A stretch of 42,847 bases of DNA from Rhizobium anhuiense (GCF_003985145.1 NZ_ML133547.1:1-42847); one strand, 5' to 3'; positions 18,768-30,464 are shown, counted from the first letter of the stretch. Numbers and translations: made by a program. Notes: a model not told the origin generated them from the sequence alone.

Positions 18768-19989
18768 TGATCGCAACATATTCCTTGGTGAGGTCGCAGG
18801 TCCAGACCGTAGCCGTGCCGGCACCGAGCCCGATATCGACTTTGACGGGGATATCCTGCGCCTTCATGACATCAGAGGCGGCCTCCTCGGAATAATCCGG
18901 GTCACGCTCGCCGTTGACGGCGACCCTGATGTCGCCGAACCAGATGGCGAGCCGGTCGCGATCGGCCATCTCGCCGGATTTGCCGACCGCCATGACGATA
19001 CGGCCCCAATTGGCGTCTTCGCCGGCGGCCGCCGTCTTGACCAGCGGCGAATTGGCGATCGACAGTGCGATGCGCTTGGCGGCGGTATCGCTCTCGGCGC
19101 CCGTCACTGTGATCTCGAGCATCTTGGTGGCACCTTCGCCGTCACGCACCACCTGCAGCGACAGATCCTTCAGCACTTCGTTGAGTGCAGCGCGGAAGGT
19201 GGCAAGGCGCGGATCATCGGCGCGTTCGATACGGGCCTGGCCGTCCTCGGCCGCCGCACCCGTCGCAAACAGCATCAGCGTATCGGAGGTGGAAGTGTCG
19301 CTGTCGACAGTCATGGAATTGAAGGTCGGGCCGACACCGTCGGACAGAAGCGCCTGCAGCGCGGCCGGTGCAATGTCGGCATCGGTGACGACGAAGGAGA
19401 GCATGGTCGCCATATCAGGCGCGATCATGCCGGCGCCCTTGGCGATGCCGTTGATCGTCACGGCCACGCCGCCGATCTCGGCGCTGCGGGTCGAAACCTT
19501 CGGGTAGGTGTCGGTCGTCATGATCGCCTTGGCGGCCTCGAACCAGAAATCGCCCGTCGCTTCGACCTGCATCCGATCCAGAACGCCTGCGAATTTGGTG
19601 GCATCGAGCGGCTCGCCGATGACGCCGGTCGAGGCCAGATAGATCTCGTTTTCAGCGCAGCCAACGGCAGCGGCAGCCGACTGCGCCGTCAGCGCGGTCG
19701 CCTGGCGGCCCTTCAGCCCGGTAAACGCATTGGCATTGCCGGAATTGACGACGACGGCGCGGGCGCTGCCATGGGGAAGATTGGCCCGGCAGAAATCGAC
19801 CGGCGCCGACGGGCACTTCGAGCGGGTGAAGACGCCCGCAACGGCCGCCGGCCTGTCGAAGACCATCATCAGCACGTCGGTGCGGTTCTTGTACTTGATG
19901 CCGGCGGACGCCGTCGCCATGCGCACGCCGCGCAACGGCGGCATCGAGACGAAGGATTTCGGAGCGAGCGGAGAGACGGAACCGGACAT
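18748..19989 (-). CDS. argJ: Bifunctional ornithine acetyltransferase / N-acetylglutamate synthase
   Basis: 413 residues. Moves the acetyl group from N-acetylornithine to glutamate in the cyclic arginine pathway. The self-cleavage site is intact: KGAGMIAPDMATML, where the chain splits before T195, the nucleophile of the beta subunit. The end YVAINGDYRS matches the family. ATG at 19989 (MSGSVSPLAPK) or 20004. The region upstream on the minus strand holds two rhizobial palindromic repeats. Confidence 0.97.
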   Translation of the reverse strand: MSGSVSPLAPKSFVSMPPLRGVRMATASAGIKYKNRTDVLMMVFDRPAAVAGVFTRSKCPSAPVDFCRANLPHGSARAVVVNSGNANAFTGLKGRQATALTAQSAAAAVGCAENEIYLASTGVIGEPLDATKFAGVLDRMQVEATGDFWFEAAKAIMTTDTYPKVSTRSAEIGGVAVTINGIAKGAGMIAPDMATMLSFVVTDADIAPAALQALLSDGVGPTFNSMTVDSDTSTSDTLMLFATGAAAEDGQARIERADDPRLATFRAALNEVLKDLSLQVVRDGEGATKMLEITVTGAESDTAAKRIALSIANSPLVKTAAAGEDANWGRIVMAVGKSGEMADRDRLAIWFGDIRVAVNGERDPDYSEEAASDVMKAQDIPVKVDIGLGAGTATVWTCDLTKEYVAINGDYRS

Positions 19990-20007
19990 GATAAGACCTG
20001 CCAATGA

Positions 20008-20051
20008 GCATTTCCAGGCGAATTGGAAACCGGTTCGCCGTCCGGAAATGC
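20008..20051. repeat. Rhizobial palindromic repeat A
   Basis: Imperfect inverted repeat with arms GCATTTCC (20008-20015) and GGAAATGC (20044-20051) and an inner pair GGCGAA / TTCGCC. I recognise this as a type of short palindrome scattered through Rhizobium intergenic DNA. It lies just upstream of the argJ start, so it will be in or near the argJ leader. Confidence 0.6.
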
Positions 20052-20068
20052 GACAACAAACGATGCCG

Positions 20069-20114
20069 GAGCATGATGCCGAAAGTGTCGGCGTTTTTCG
20101 ACGACATCATGCTC
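20069..20114. repeat. Rhizobial palindromic repeat B
   Basis: Arms GAGCATGATG (20069-20078) and CATCATGCTC (20105-20114), exactly complementary, enclosing a partly paired 26-nt centre with CGAAA and TTTTTCG. This is a repeat I remember as very common in Rhizobium genomes. It follows repeat A after 17 nt, making a composite between the PPIase gene and argJ. Confidence 0.7.
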
Positions 20115-20131
20115 TGCTTTTTGATTTGGAA

Positions 20132-20152
20132 GGGCCCGGAAGAACCGGGCCC
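20132..20152 (-). terminator. Terminator-like hairpin after the PPIase gene
   Basis: GGGCCCGG (20132-20139) and CCGGGCCC (20145-20152) form a perfect 8-bp, all-GC stem with a 5-nt loop, 12 nt beyond the PPIase stop on the minus strand. It lacks a true T run afterwards, so it may be weak or act on RNA stability instead. Confidence 0.45.
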
Positions 20153-20163
20153 CGATGCGATGA

Positions 20164-21045
20164 TTACTGCTGCGGCGCCGGCGCGACGGGCTCGCTGCCC
20201 GGCTCCGGCTGCTTGTTGGCCTGGTCGTAACCCTTGCGCAGCGTCTCGTCCGAGATCTCGATCTTGGCGGAGGCCTTCGCCTTGTTCAGAAGCTCAAGAT
20301 ACTTGTCGCGCATGACGAGCTGACGAACCTGATCCTGCACCTGCTCGAAGGGCGGCGGCGGAGCGTCGCGCTTGTCCTCGACCTTGATGACGTGGAAGCC
20401 GAAATCGGTCTTGACGGGTGTCTTGGAATAGGTGCCCTTCTCCAACGCGAAGGCTGCGTCCTCGAATTCCTTGACCATGCGGCCGCGCGAGAAATAGCCG
20501 AGATCGCCGCCTTCCGACTTGTTCGGATCGGTGGACTTTTCCTTGGCGAGTTCGGCAAAATCCTTGCCGGCGTCGAGCTGCTTGATGATGTCCTTGGCTT
20601 CGTCCTCGGTCTTGACGAGGATGTGACGGGCGTGGACTTCTTCCTGCTTCGGCAGGGCAGCGACTTCCTTGTCGTAGCGGGCCTTGACTTCCTCAGGCGT
20701 CACGATGTCGACGACATGCTTCTTGAAATAGGCGTTGTGCAGCTCGCGATCGGTGAGATACTGCATGCGCCTCTTGAATTCGTCGGTCTGATCGAGCTTC
20801 TCGGCCGCAGCGTCGGCGGCGAGCAGCTTCACGTCGATGGCGGCGGAAAGGGCTGCGACCTTCTTCTGGTCATCAGGGAGCTGCGCCAGCTGCGGGTCGA
20901 GATTGGCGACGGCAAGGTCGAGTTCCGACTGGTGGATCTCCAGATTGCCGACCTTGGCGATGACGGCGTCATCGGCATAGGCCGGGGCCTGGAGCGCAAC
21001 AAAAGTTGCGAACGCCAGAACGGCAAGTTTGTTGGTGCTCAACAT
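20164..21045 (-). CDS. Periplasmic parvulin-type peptidylprolyl isomerase
   Basis: 293 residues. Signal peptide with cleavage likely after AYA (A24). A SurA/PrsA-like N-terminal helical part is followed by a parvulin domain (about 135-228) with ARHILVKTEDEA, GGDLGYFSRG and FGFHVIKVED. The tail is rich in Pro and Gln. It should help fold exported proteins in the periplasm. Divergent from secA across 246 nt. AGGG lies about 8 nt before the ATG. Confidence 0.9.
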   Translation of the reverse strand: MLSTNKLAVLAFATFVALQAPAYADDAVIAKVGNLEIHQSELDLAVANLDPQLAQLPDDQKKVAALSAAIDVKLLAADAAAEKLDQTDEFKRRMQYLTDRELHNAYFKKHVVDIVTPEEVKARYDKEVAALPKQEEVHARHILVKTEDEAKDIIKQLDAGKDFAELAKEKSTDPNKSEGGDLGYFSRGRMVKEFEDAAFALEKGTYSKTPVKTDFGFHVIKVEDKRDAPPPPFEQVQDQVRQLVMRDKYLELLNKAKASAKIEISDETLRKGYDQANKQPEPGSEPVAPAPQQ

Positions 21046-21148
21046 GAAATACCCTTCACAGTTACATCGCCGGTTTCAGCATCGCCTGAATCCAGCCCAA
21101 AATAGCCATCAACACCGGATTGTGGCCTTTCTGTATCCGCCAAATCCG

Positions 21149-21177
21149 TTGACATCATTCGACCCCCCTCTTATCTG
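21149..21177 (+). promoter_or_regulatory. Candidate secA promoter
   Basis: TTGACA at 21149-21154 is a perfect -35 box. TTATCT or TATCTG at 21171-21177 sits 16-17 nt downstream as the -10. The implied start of transcription lies about 105-110 nt before the secA ATG. No other comparable pair was seen in the gap. Confidence 0.5.
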
Positions 21178-21291
21178 TCACGCAACCTCGCGTCCAGAAC
21201 AGTTTCCGGGCGTTTTAAGGCGCGCGCCTGATTTTCGGCTGGGCCGCGAATAAGAAACGTCGGGGATGAATATTGAGAAAGGACCAGTCAT

Positions 21292-24009
<2,718 letters not shown>

Positions 24010-24029
24010 GGCAAGCCGCAACGATCCTG

Positions 24030-24060
24030 AAAATGCCGCCTTCGGGCGGCATTTTCTTTT
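24030..24060 (+). terminator. Intrinsic terminator of secA
   Basis: AAAATGCCGCC (24030-24040), loop TTCG, GGCGGCATTTT (24045-24055), then CTTTT. Perfect 11-bp stem with a stable tetraloop and a T tract, 20 nt after the secA stop. Confidence 0.9.
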
Positions 24061-24187
24061 CTCCGGCAACGCCTCACGATCGTAACTCAGCGTCGGGCAG
24101 CAAGCCCGATCCGGAACCGTTTCTTAACCCTGTTCTGTCAAGACTTCATGCGCGATTTGCCTGACCTTAGAGTTTTGCGTGTTCATC

Positions 24188-25603
24188 ATGGCGGTCATAG
24201 AAACAGCGGAGAAGATGCTGCCCGCGGGCCTGCGCCCGATCGGCGGCCGTACGCTGCGCATGCTTGCGGCCGTGCTCACGGAACGCGGCGAGAAGGCGGC
24301 CGCCCAGCGCATGGCGCTGACGGCCTTTTCGATCCGTATCCTCAGCGCGGCTCTCGCCTTCGTCTCCCAGATCGTGCTCGCCCGGCTGATGGGCGAATAT
24401 GAATACGGCATCTTCGTTTTCGTCTGGGTGCTGGTCGTCGTCTTCGGCGATCTCTCATGCCTCGGGTTCCACACGGCGATCATCCGCTTCCTGCCGCAAT
24501 ACAGGGCAGCGGGCGCTTTCGAGGAAATCCGCGGCCTGACCGGGACGGCGCGCATCTTTGCGCTGCTTTCCGGCACGGCGGTGCTCGCCGCCGGCACGCT
24601 CGGTCTGCATTTCTTCGGCGACATGATCCAGGTCTATTATCTCGTCCCGATCTTCATCGGCCTGCTCGCCATGCCGATGATCGCGCTCGGCGACATTCTG
24701 GAAGGCACGTCGCGGGCCAACCACTGGCCGGTGATGGCGCTGAGCCCGGTCTATATCGTCCGCCCGATCCTCATCATCCTCTTCATGCTCATCGCCATTG
24801 CCATCGGCGCCGAGCACACCGCCGTCACTGCGATGCAGGCAGCACTCGTCGCCACCTTTGTCACCGCGCTCGGCCAGTATGCCGCAACGCTCTATCGCCT
24901 TCGCCGGCATTATGATGAAGGCCCGCGCAAGGTCGATTTCCTCGCCTGGTTCAGCGTCGCCTTTCCGATTTTCCTGATCGAGGGCGTGAGCTTCCTGCTC
25001 ACCAATTCCGATGTCGTCGTCGTCGGCATCTTCCTCGAACCGCACGATGTCGCCATCTATTTCGCCGCCGCCAAGACGATGGCGCTGGTGCATTTCATCA
25101 ATTTCTCGGTCAAGGCAGCCTCCGGCCCGCGCTTCTCCTCGATCATCGCCGAAGGCGACCACGGACAGCTGGCGACCGCTGCCATCGACGCCGCCCGCTG
25201 GACCTTCTGGCCGGCGCTCGGTGTCGGCCTTGCCGTGCTTGCGGCCGGCCATCTGCTGCTATCGCTCTTCGGCGGCGCCTTCACATCAGGCTATCTGGTC
25301 ATGGCGATCCTGCTCGCCGGCATCCTCGCCAAGTCGCTGGTCGGCCCCGCCGAAACGTTGTTGATGATGGCAGGCAAGCAGAACCTCTGCGTCGCACTCT
25401 ATGCCGGCGCACTGACGGCCAATGTCGGCCTCAACCTCGCTTTGATCCCGCATTATGGCATCGAGGGCACGGCGATTGCCACGGCCTCGGCCATGGCGGT
25501 CGAGGCGATCCTGCTGCATCTCGCCGTGCGCCGCACGCTCGGTATCGTCCTGTTCGCCTTCGCCAGCCCCTCCGCCGCAACGCCAGAAATGAGAGTTCGA
25601 TAG
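24188..25603 (+). CDS. Polysaccharide-type flippase (MATE/Wzx fold) membrane protein
   Basis: 471 residues with about 12-14 hydrophobic segments. The start of the transport part, SIRILSAALAFVSQIVLARLMG, and the pattern of helices fit the polysaccharide export / oligosaccharide flippase family, which moves lipid-linked sugars across the inner membrane. The likely cargo is a surface glycan or a lipid intermediate, but the sequence does not say which. ATG at 24188; an in-frame GTG at 24179 is the alternative. Its TAG is followed at once by the ATG of the next gene (25601-25606), so the two are translationally coupled. Confidence 0.85.
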   Translation: MAVIETAEKMLPAGLRPIGGRTLRMLAAVLTERGEKAAAQRMALTAFSIRILSAALAFVSQIVLARLMGEYEYGIFVFVWVLVVVFGDLSCLGFHTAIIRFLPQYRAAGAFEEIRGLTGTARIFALLSGTAVLAAGTLGLHFFGDMIQVYYLVPIFIGLLAMPMIALGDILEGTSRANHWPVMALSPVYIVRPILIILFMLIAIAIGAEHTAVTAMQAALVATFVTALGQYAATLYRLRRHYDEGPRKVDFLAWFSVAFPIFLIEGVSFLLTNSDVVVVGIFLEPHDVAIYFAAAKTMALVHFINFSVKAASGPRFSSIIAEGDHGQLATAAIDAARWTFWPALGVGLAVLAAGHLLLSLFGGAFTSGYLVMAILLAGILAKSLVGPAETLLMMAGKQNLCVALYAGALTANVGLNLALIPHYGIEGTAIATASAMAVEAILLHLAVRRTLGIVLFAFASPSAATPEMRVR

Positions 25604-26881
25604 ATGGTGCGTGTTCCCCCCGTTACCGAAAGCACCAACAGCGCCGCCAACCGCATGGTGCATGATCTCGCCGCGCTGCATTTCGAAGCGCCGCAGGCCG
25701 AGGCCCGCGCCGAGATCGGCCGGCCGGGGCGCGAGCTCTGCCTCTATCCCGGCAAACTCGGCTATGAACTTCAGGATGAGCTCGATTTCCTCTCCAACCG
25801 GGCGATGGAACCGAACGTCTTCTTCTCCGGCCGCTTTCTCGCCCCCGCTATGCCGCGGCTTGAGGACCGGCAGGTGAACTTCGCCCTGATCCGCGACCAC
25901 AATGCCGGCCGCAGCCGCATGCGCTTCCTGATGCCGTTTTCGGTCGACCGGCCCGGTTTTGCCGTCGGCCCGTCGATCATCCGCGGCTGGTCGAACAGTT
26001 TCGGCCCGCTCGGCACGCCGCTCGTCGATGCCGAGGATGCTGCCGAGACCCTCGACAATCTCTTCGAGGCCCTGACCGTGCGCGATCTCAATCTGCCCGG
26101 CATTCTGGTTCTGCCGGATCTGCGGCTGAACGGCATCTTCGTGCGCATGCTCAAGGCTGTGGCGCTCAGCCGCAACCTTCCCGTCACCGTCACCAATCCT
26201 TACCAGCGCCCGATGCTGCAGAGCGACGAAGAGGCGCCGGCCTATCTCGGCAAAACCATTTCCTCCTCGCATATGCGCGAAATGCGCCGTCAGTGGCGCC
26301 TGCTGGAGGAACAGGGAACGGCGGTCTATGCCGTCGCCCGCCAGCCGCGCGAAATCCATATCCGCTTCGAGGAATTCCTGGCGATGGAAGCCGGTGGCTG
26401 GAAGGGCAAGCGGCGAAGCGCTCTCGTCACCGATCGCTATCACACGGCCTTTGCCCGCGAGGCGGTGTCGAACCTTGCCGCCGTCGATGCCGTGCGTATT
26501 CACACGATCGATCTCAATGGCAAGGCGATCGCCGCCATCGTCGTCCTGATGATGGGCGGCGAAGCCTATACCTGGAAGACCGCCTATGACGAGAACTATG
26601 CCCGCTATTCGCCGGGCAAGCTCTTGATGAGCGAGCTCACCGAATGGCATCTCGACGACGCCAATATCGTGCGTTCCGATTCCTGTGCCGTCTCCGATCA
26701 TCCGATCATGAGCCGCTTCTGGCAGGAGCGCGAGGAGATGGGAACGCTGGTGATCGGCCTGACGCAGAACGGCGACCGCGACATGCGCCAGGTCTCGGCC
26801 CAACTCCATATGTACCGCAGCACCCGCAATATGGCGAAGATGCTGCGCGAGAAGATCATGTCGCTTGCCGGCCGGGGCTAA
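25604..26881 (+). CDS. GNAT/FemAB-like acyltransferase (BioF2-type domain)
   Basis: 425 residues, soluble, with no signal peptide. The C-terminal half (about 215-390) fits the Acetyltransf_6 family, related to FemAB and to CelD of cellulose clusters: REMRRQWRLLEEQG, then LEEF-like FEEFLAMEAGGWKGK, and DENYARYSPGKLLMSEL. Such proteins often acylate or modify surface sugars and lie next to glycan export genes, as here. The start abuts the flippase stop. The stop overlaps the convergent acyl-CoA synthetase stop by four bases. Substrate unknown. Confidence 0.8.
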   Translation: MVRVPPVTESTNSAANRMVHDLAALHFEAPQAEARAEIGRPGRELCLYPGKLGYELQDELDFLSNRAMEPNVFFSGRFLAPAMPRLEDRQVNFALIRDHNAGRSRMRFLMPFSVDRPGFAVGPSIIRGWSNSFGPLGTPLVDAEDAAETLDNLFEALTVRDLNLPGILVLPDLRLNGIFVRMLKAVALSRNLPVTVTNPYQRPMLQSDEEAPAYLGKTISSSHMREMRRQWRLLEEQGTAVYAVARQPREIHIRFEEFLAMEAGGWKGKRRSALVTDRYHTAFAREAVSNLAAVDAVRIHTIDLNGKAIAAIVVLMMGGEAYTWKTAYDENYARYSPGKLLMSELTEWHLDDANIVRSDSCAVSDHPIMSRFWQEREEMGTLVIGLTQNGDRDMRQVSAQLHMYRSTRNMAKMLREKIMSLAGRG

Positions 26882-28509
26882 TTTTCGGCCGCCGCCCTTT
26901 CGCGCAGCAGCCGGCGGATCACCTTGCCGGTGGTCGTCAGCGGCAAGGCGTCGATGAATTCCACCTCGCGCGGATATTCGTGCATTGAAAGCCGCGTCTT
27001 TACCCATTCCCTGATATCGGCGGCCAGCGCTTCGCTTGGATGATGACCCGGTGACAGCACGATATAGGCCTTGACGATCTCTGTGCGCACGGCATCAGGT
27101 TTGCCGACGGCGGCGGCAAGCTGCACGGCGGGATGGCCGATCAGACAATCCTCGATCTCGGCCGGGCCGATGCGATATCCCGACGAGGTGATGACGTCGT
27201 CGTCGCGGCCTTCGAAGGTGACATAACCCTCGGCGTCCTGACGGCCGATATCGCCGGTGAGCAGCCAGCCTTTGGCGAACTTCCGCTCGGTCGCCGCCGC
27301 ATCGTTCCAGTAGCCGAGGAACATGACGGGGTCGGGACTGGCAATGGCGATCTGGCCCGGTTCGCCGGCCGGCAATTCGTCACCCGCTTCGCTGACGATG
27401 GCGACGCGATGCCCCGGCACCGCCCGTCCGATGGCGCCTGCCTTGGTGACGCCATGGGCAGCACTCGACGAGAGCACGAAATTGCACTCCGTCTGGCCGT
27501 AGAATTCATTGATAGTGATGCCGAGCGTACGCCGCGCCCATTCATAAGTCTCACGGCCGAGCGCCTCGCCGGCCGAGCCGATGGTGCGCAGCACCAGATC
27601 ATATTTCGAGCGCGGATCGGCAACGGATCGCATCAGCCGCAGCGCCGTCGGCGGAATGAAGGCATTGCGCACCTTCATCTCGGCCATGATGCGATAGGCC
27701 ATGTCGGCATCGAATTTCTGCGCCGGCGACGAGACGACGGGAATCCCGAGCAACAGGCTCGGCAGCAGCGCATTGAGCAGACCGCCCGCCCAGGCCCAGT
27801 CGGACGGCGTCCACACCTTGTCGCCCACTTTCGGAAAGCCCTCATGGGCAAACTGCATACCGGGAATATGGCCGGGCAGAACGCGATGACCATGCAGCGC
27901 GCCCTTGGGCGGCCCCGTCGTTCCCGAGGTGAAGATCATCAGCGCCGGATCGTCCGGACCGGTCCTGGCGACGTCGAAGACAGTGGGATGGCCGTTCACC
28001 AGATCGCCAAAGGCAACCGCATCGACATCCGCCCGGTCGATGCTGACGACATGTTTCAGCATCGGCAGGCGATCGCGGATCTGCCGGATGCGCTCGAGAC
28101 CGAAACCATTGGTGACGATTGCTGCAACACCTGCTGCCTTCAGCCGGTATTCCAGCGCCTCGACGCCGAAGAGCAGCGCCAGCGGCAGCGCGACCGCGCC
28201 GGTCTTGTAGATCGCCACATGTGCGATCACCGTCTCGAAGGATTGCGGCAAGAGCAGCGCGACACGATCGCCGCGCTCCACCCCAAGCGAAACGAGCGCA
28301 TTGGCGAAGGCCGAGGACTGGTCGGCGAGGGCGCGATAGGTCATCGCGCGGTGATGGCCATCCGGGCTGAAATGCTCGAGACAGACGCGCTCCGGATCTC
28401 TCGCGGCCCAGTCGTCGCTGACGGCGCGGCCGATATTGAAATCTTCGGGAATCCGCCACGAAAAATCGCGATAGAGATCGTCGTAGCGATCATGGGGCGG
28501 CAGTTTCAT
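26878..28509 (-). CDS. Acyl-CoA synthetase (AMP-binding family)
   Basis: 543 residues. Forms an acyl-adenylate and then the CoA thioester. The AMP-binding loop TSGTTGPPKG is at 194-203, followed by NEFYGQTECN, then TGDIGRQDAEGYVTFEGRDDD and GYRIGPAEIE. The C-terminal lysine region is TTTGKVIRR. It resembles medium-chain or acetate-type synthetases (AcsM/ACSM-like). The ATG at 28509 (MKLPPHDRYD) is preferred over the long upstream extension. A single gene. Confidence 0.9.
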   Translation of the reverse strand: MKLPPHDRYDDLYRDFSWRIPEDFNIGRAVSDDWAARDPERVCLEHFSPDGHHRAMTYRALADQSSAFANALVSLGVERGDRVALLLPQSFETVIAHVAIYKTGAVALPLALLFGVEALEYRLKAAGVAAIVTNGFGLERIRQIRDRLPMLKHVVSIDRADVDAVAFGDLVNGHPTVFDVARTGPDDPALMIFTSGTTGPPKGALHGHRVLPGHIPGMQFAHEGFPKVGDKVWTPSDWAWAGGLLNALLPSLLLGIPVVSSPAQKFDADMAYRIMAEMKVRNAFIPPTALRLMRSVADPRSKYDLVLRTIGSAGEALGRETYEWARRTLGITINEFYGQTECNFVLSSSAAHGVTKAGAIGRAVPGHRVAIVSEAGDELPAGEPGQIAIASPDPVMFLGYWNDAAATERKFAKGWLLTGDIGRQDAEGYVTFEGRDDDVITSSGYRIGPAEIEDCLIGHPAVQLAAAVGKPDAVRTEIVKAYIVLSPGHHPSEALAADIREWVKTRLSMHEYPREVEFIDALPLTTTGKVIRRLLRERAAAEN

Positions 28510-28728
28510 AGGCAAAATCCGGTGAATGTTGCACCAGCTAACACCTTGTGCTGCAATTGCGCAAGCGGCCGGTCTGGGCGGCGATGACTGCCCGGCTTCA
28601 AAGCCATCACGCATAGTTGCACGCATGGCAGAACGGATTCTTCGCCAGGTGCCCTGCGACTTTGCCGGCTTTCGCACTAGATCATGGAAAGCCGCCTGGG
28701 GGCCACCAATTCATCACGGAGCCGTTTC

Positions 28729-29709
28729 ATGGAATACGCAAAATTTGGGAAGACCGGACTGGAAGTGGCGAAAATCTGCCTGGGCTGCATGACCTTCGGC
28801 GATCCCGGCCGCGGCAATCATGCCTGGAGCCTCAGGGAAGACGAAAGCCGGACGATGATCAGGCAGGCAATCGACCTCGGCATCAATTTCCTCGACACCG
28901 CCAACACCTATTCCAACGGTTCCTCGGAGGAGATCGTCGGCCGCGCCATCAAAGATTTCGCCAAACGCGAGGATATCGTGCTGGCGACCAAGGTGTTCAA
29001 TCGCATGCGGCCGGGCCCGAACGGCGCCGGCCTGTCACGCAAGGCGATCTTCGACGAGATCGACAACAGTCTGCGTCGCCTCGGCACCGACTATGTCGAT
29101 CTCTACCAGATCCACCGGTTCGACTATACGACGCCGATCGAGGAAACGCTGGAAGCGCTGCACGACGTGGTCAAATCGGGCAAGGCGCGTTATATCGGCG
29201 CTTCCTCCATGTATGCCTGGCAGTTCGCCAAGGCGCTCTACGTCTCCAGGCTGAACGGCTGGACCGAATTCGTCAGCATGCAGGACCACCTGAACCTGCT
29301 CTACCGCGAGGAAGAGCGCGAAATGCTGCCGCTCTGCGAGGATCAGAAGATCGCCGTCATCCCCTGGAGCCCGCTGGCCCGCGGCCGCCTGACCCGCGAC
29401 TGGGACGAGACGACGGCACGCAGCGAAACCGACGAATTCGGCAAGACGCTCTACACCCAGTCCATCGATGCCGACCGCAGAATCGTCGAGGCGGTGGCCG
29501 AGATCGCCAGGACCCGCAACATCTCCCGCGCCCAGGTCGCAACCGCCTGGATCCTGCAGAAGAGCGCGGTGACCGCGCCGATCATCGGTGCCTCGAAACC
29601 GAACCATTTGCAGGACGCCGTTGCCTCGCTCTTGGTCAAGCTTACCCCCGAGGAAATCGCGACACTGGAAGCACCCTACATCCCGCACGCCGTCGCCGGC
29701 TTCAAGTAG
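28729..29709 (+). CDS. Aldo/keto reductase
   Basis: 326 residues. NADPH-dependent oxidoreductase with the catalytic set D56, Y61 (DTANTYSNG), K88 (LATKVF) and the His of YQIHRFD. The GxxxP-type YIGASSMYAWQ and IIGASKPNHL segments bind cofactor. It is of the AKR11/YajO-like kind (begins MEYAKFGKTGLEVAKICLG). Divergent from the acyl-CoA synthetase gene across 219 nt with no clear promoter. Physiological substrate unknown. Confidence 0.92.
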   Translation: MEYAKFGKTGLEVAKICLGCMTFGDPGRGNHAWSLREDESRTMIRQAIDLGINFLDTANTYSNGSSEEIVGRAIKDFAKREDIVLATKVFNRMRPGPNGAGLSRKAIFDEIDNSLRRLGTDYVDLYQIHRFDYTTPIEETLEALHDVVKSGKARYIGASSMYAWQFAKALYVSRLNGWTEFVSMQDHLNLLYREEEREMLPLCEDQKIAVIPWSPLARGRLTRDWDETTARSETDEFGKTLYTQSIDADRRIVEAVAEIARTRNISRAQVATAWILQKSAVTAPIIGASKPNHLQDAVASLLVKLTPEEIATLEAPYIPHAVAGFK

Positions 29710-29749
29710 TCAGCCGGCCGACTTCTCAGCAGGCATGAGCGAGGCAGAT

Positions 29750-29775
29750 CCCTCTACGCGCCCGCGCGGAGAGGG
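29750..29775. terminator. Hairpin between convergent AKR and TetR genes
   Basis: CCCTCT (29750-29755) pairs with AGAGGG (29770-29775), and an inner CGCG (29757-29760) pairs with CGCG (29765-29768), with one mismatch between. Placed between two convergent stops, it could end transcription from both sides. No T run. Confidence 0.4.
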
Positions 29776-29807
29776 AGATCGGCATTATGACTATTCCACG
29801 ACCGATC

Positions 29808-30386
29808 TTACATCCGGCTGCCGGGGTCGAGCTGCCGGCGCATCGTCACCAGAAATTGCTCGGCAAGCGCCCTATCCTCGACCGCGCGGGCAAGAATGAC
29901 GGCGCCCATCATCGACGAGAGCGTCGTCGCGGCATTGGCCCGGCGTTCTTCTTCAGTCTCGCCGGGAACGATATCGGCGAGCGTGTCGACCAGCACGGAC
30001 AGCCCGTCGCTGAAGACCGCGCGGACAGCCCCCCGGCTGCGGCTCACCTCCTGGATCAGCGTTGCGAAGACGCAGCTGCCACCCGGATCGTCGACCGTGC
30101 GCCAGTGAATATAATGGTCGAGAAGTGCTGCCAGCGGCCGGTCCGGCGATTCGGCGATGTGCTCCTTCCACCGCGTTTCCACTCTGTCGATCAGCTTGCG
30201 GCTGACCTCGAGCGCCAGATCGTCCTTCGAACTGAAATGACCGTAGAAGCCGCCATGCGTCAGCCCCGCCGCCTTCATGATGTCAGCAACGCCGACCCCG
30301 TCGAAACCGTTCTCGCGGAAAAGCACGCCCGCAACGCTCAGGATCTTTTCGCGGTTTTCGGCAAATTTCTCGCGGCTGACCCGCAT
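29808..30386 (-). CDS. TetR/AcrR family repressor
   Basis: 192 residues. The N-terminal helix-turn-helix (about 8-55) has the typical REKILSVAGVLFRENGFDGV and GLTHGGFYGHFSSKDDL. The C-terminal part is a ligand-binding helical domain. ATG at 30386. Divergent from an MFS transporter gene, with two palindromes between them that could be its operators. The simplest reading is a repressor of the transporter that responds to its substrate. Confidence 0.93.
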   Translation of the reverse strand: MRVSREKFAENREKILSVAGVLFRENGFDGVGVADIMKAAGLTHGGFYGHFSSKDDLALEVSRKLIDRVETRWKEHIAESPDRPLAALLDHYIHWRTVDDPGGSCVFATLIQEVSRSRGAVRAVFSDGLSVLVDTLADIVPGETEEERRANAATTLSSMMGAVILARAVEDRALAEQFLVTMRRQLDPGSRM

Positions 30387-30421
30387 TTTTCGTCTCCAGA
30401 AATAGTCGCTTGACAAAATAT

Positions 30422-30464
30422 ATGACGTCCATCATCAATACGCAAGAAATATGATGACCATCAT
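30422..30464. promoter_or_regulatory. Two tandem operator candidates for the TetR protein
   Basis: ATGATGACCATCAT (30451-30464) is a perfect 6+2+6 palindrome. ATGACGTCCATCAT (30422-30435) is a second copy with one changed base in an arm. Their starts are 29 bp apart, close to three helix turns. A TTGACA (30410-30415) lies just before the first. Binding by the adjacent TetR protein is inferred from the layout. Confidence 0.6.

Noticed and set aside
25286..27007. 573-codon frame on the minus strand opposite the flippase and GNAT genes
   Set aside because: Crosses two well-supported genes, shows no family resemblance, and has no ribosome-binding site.
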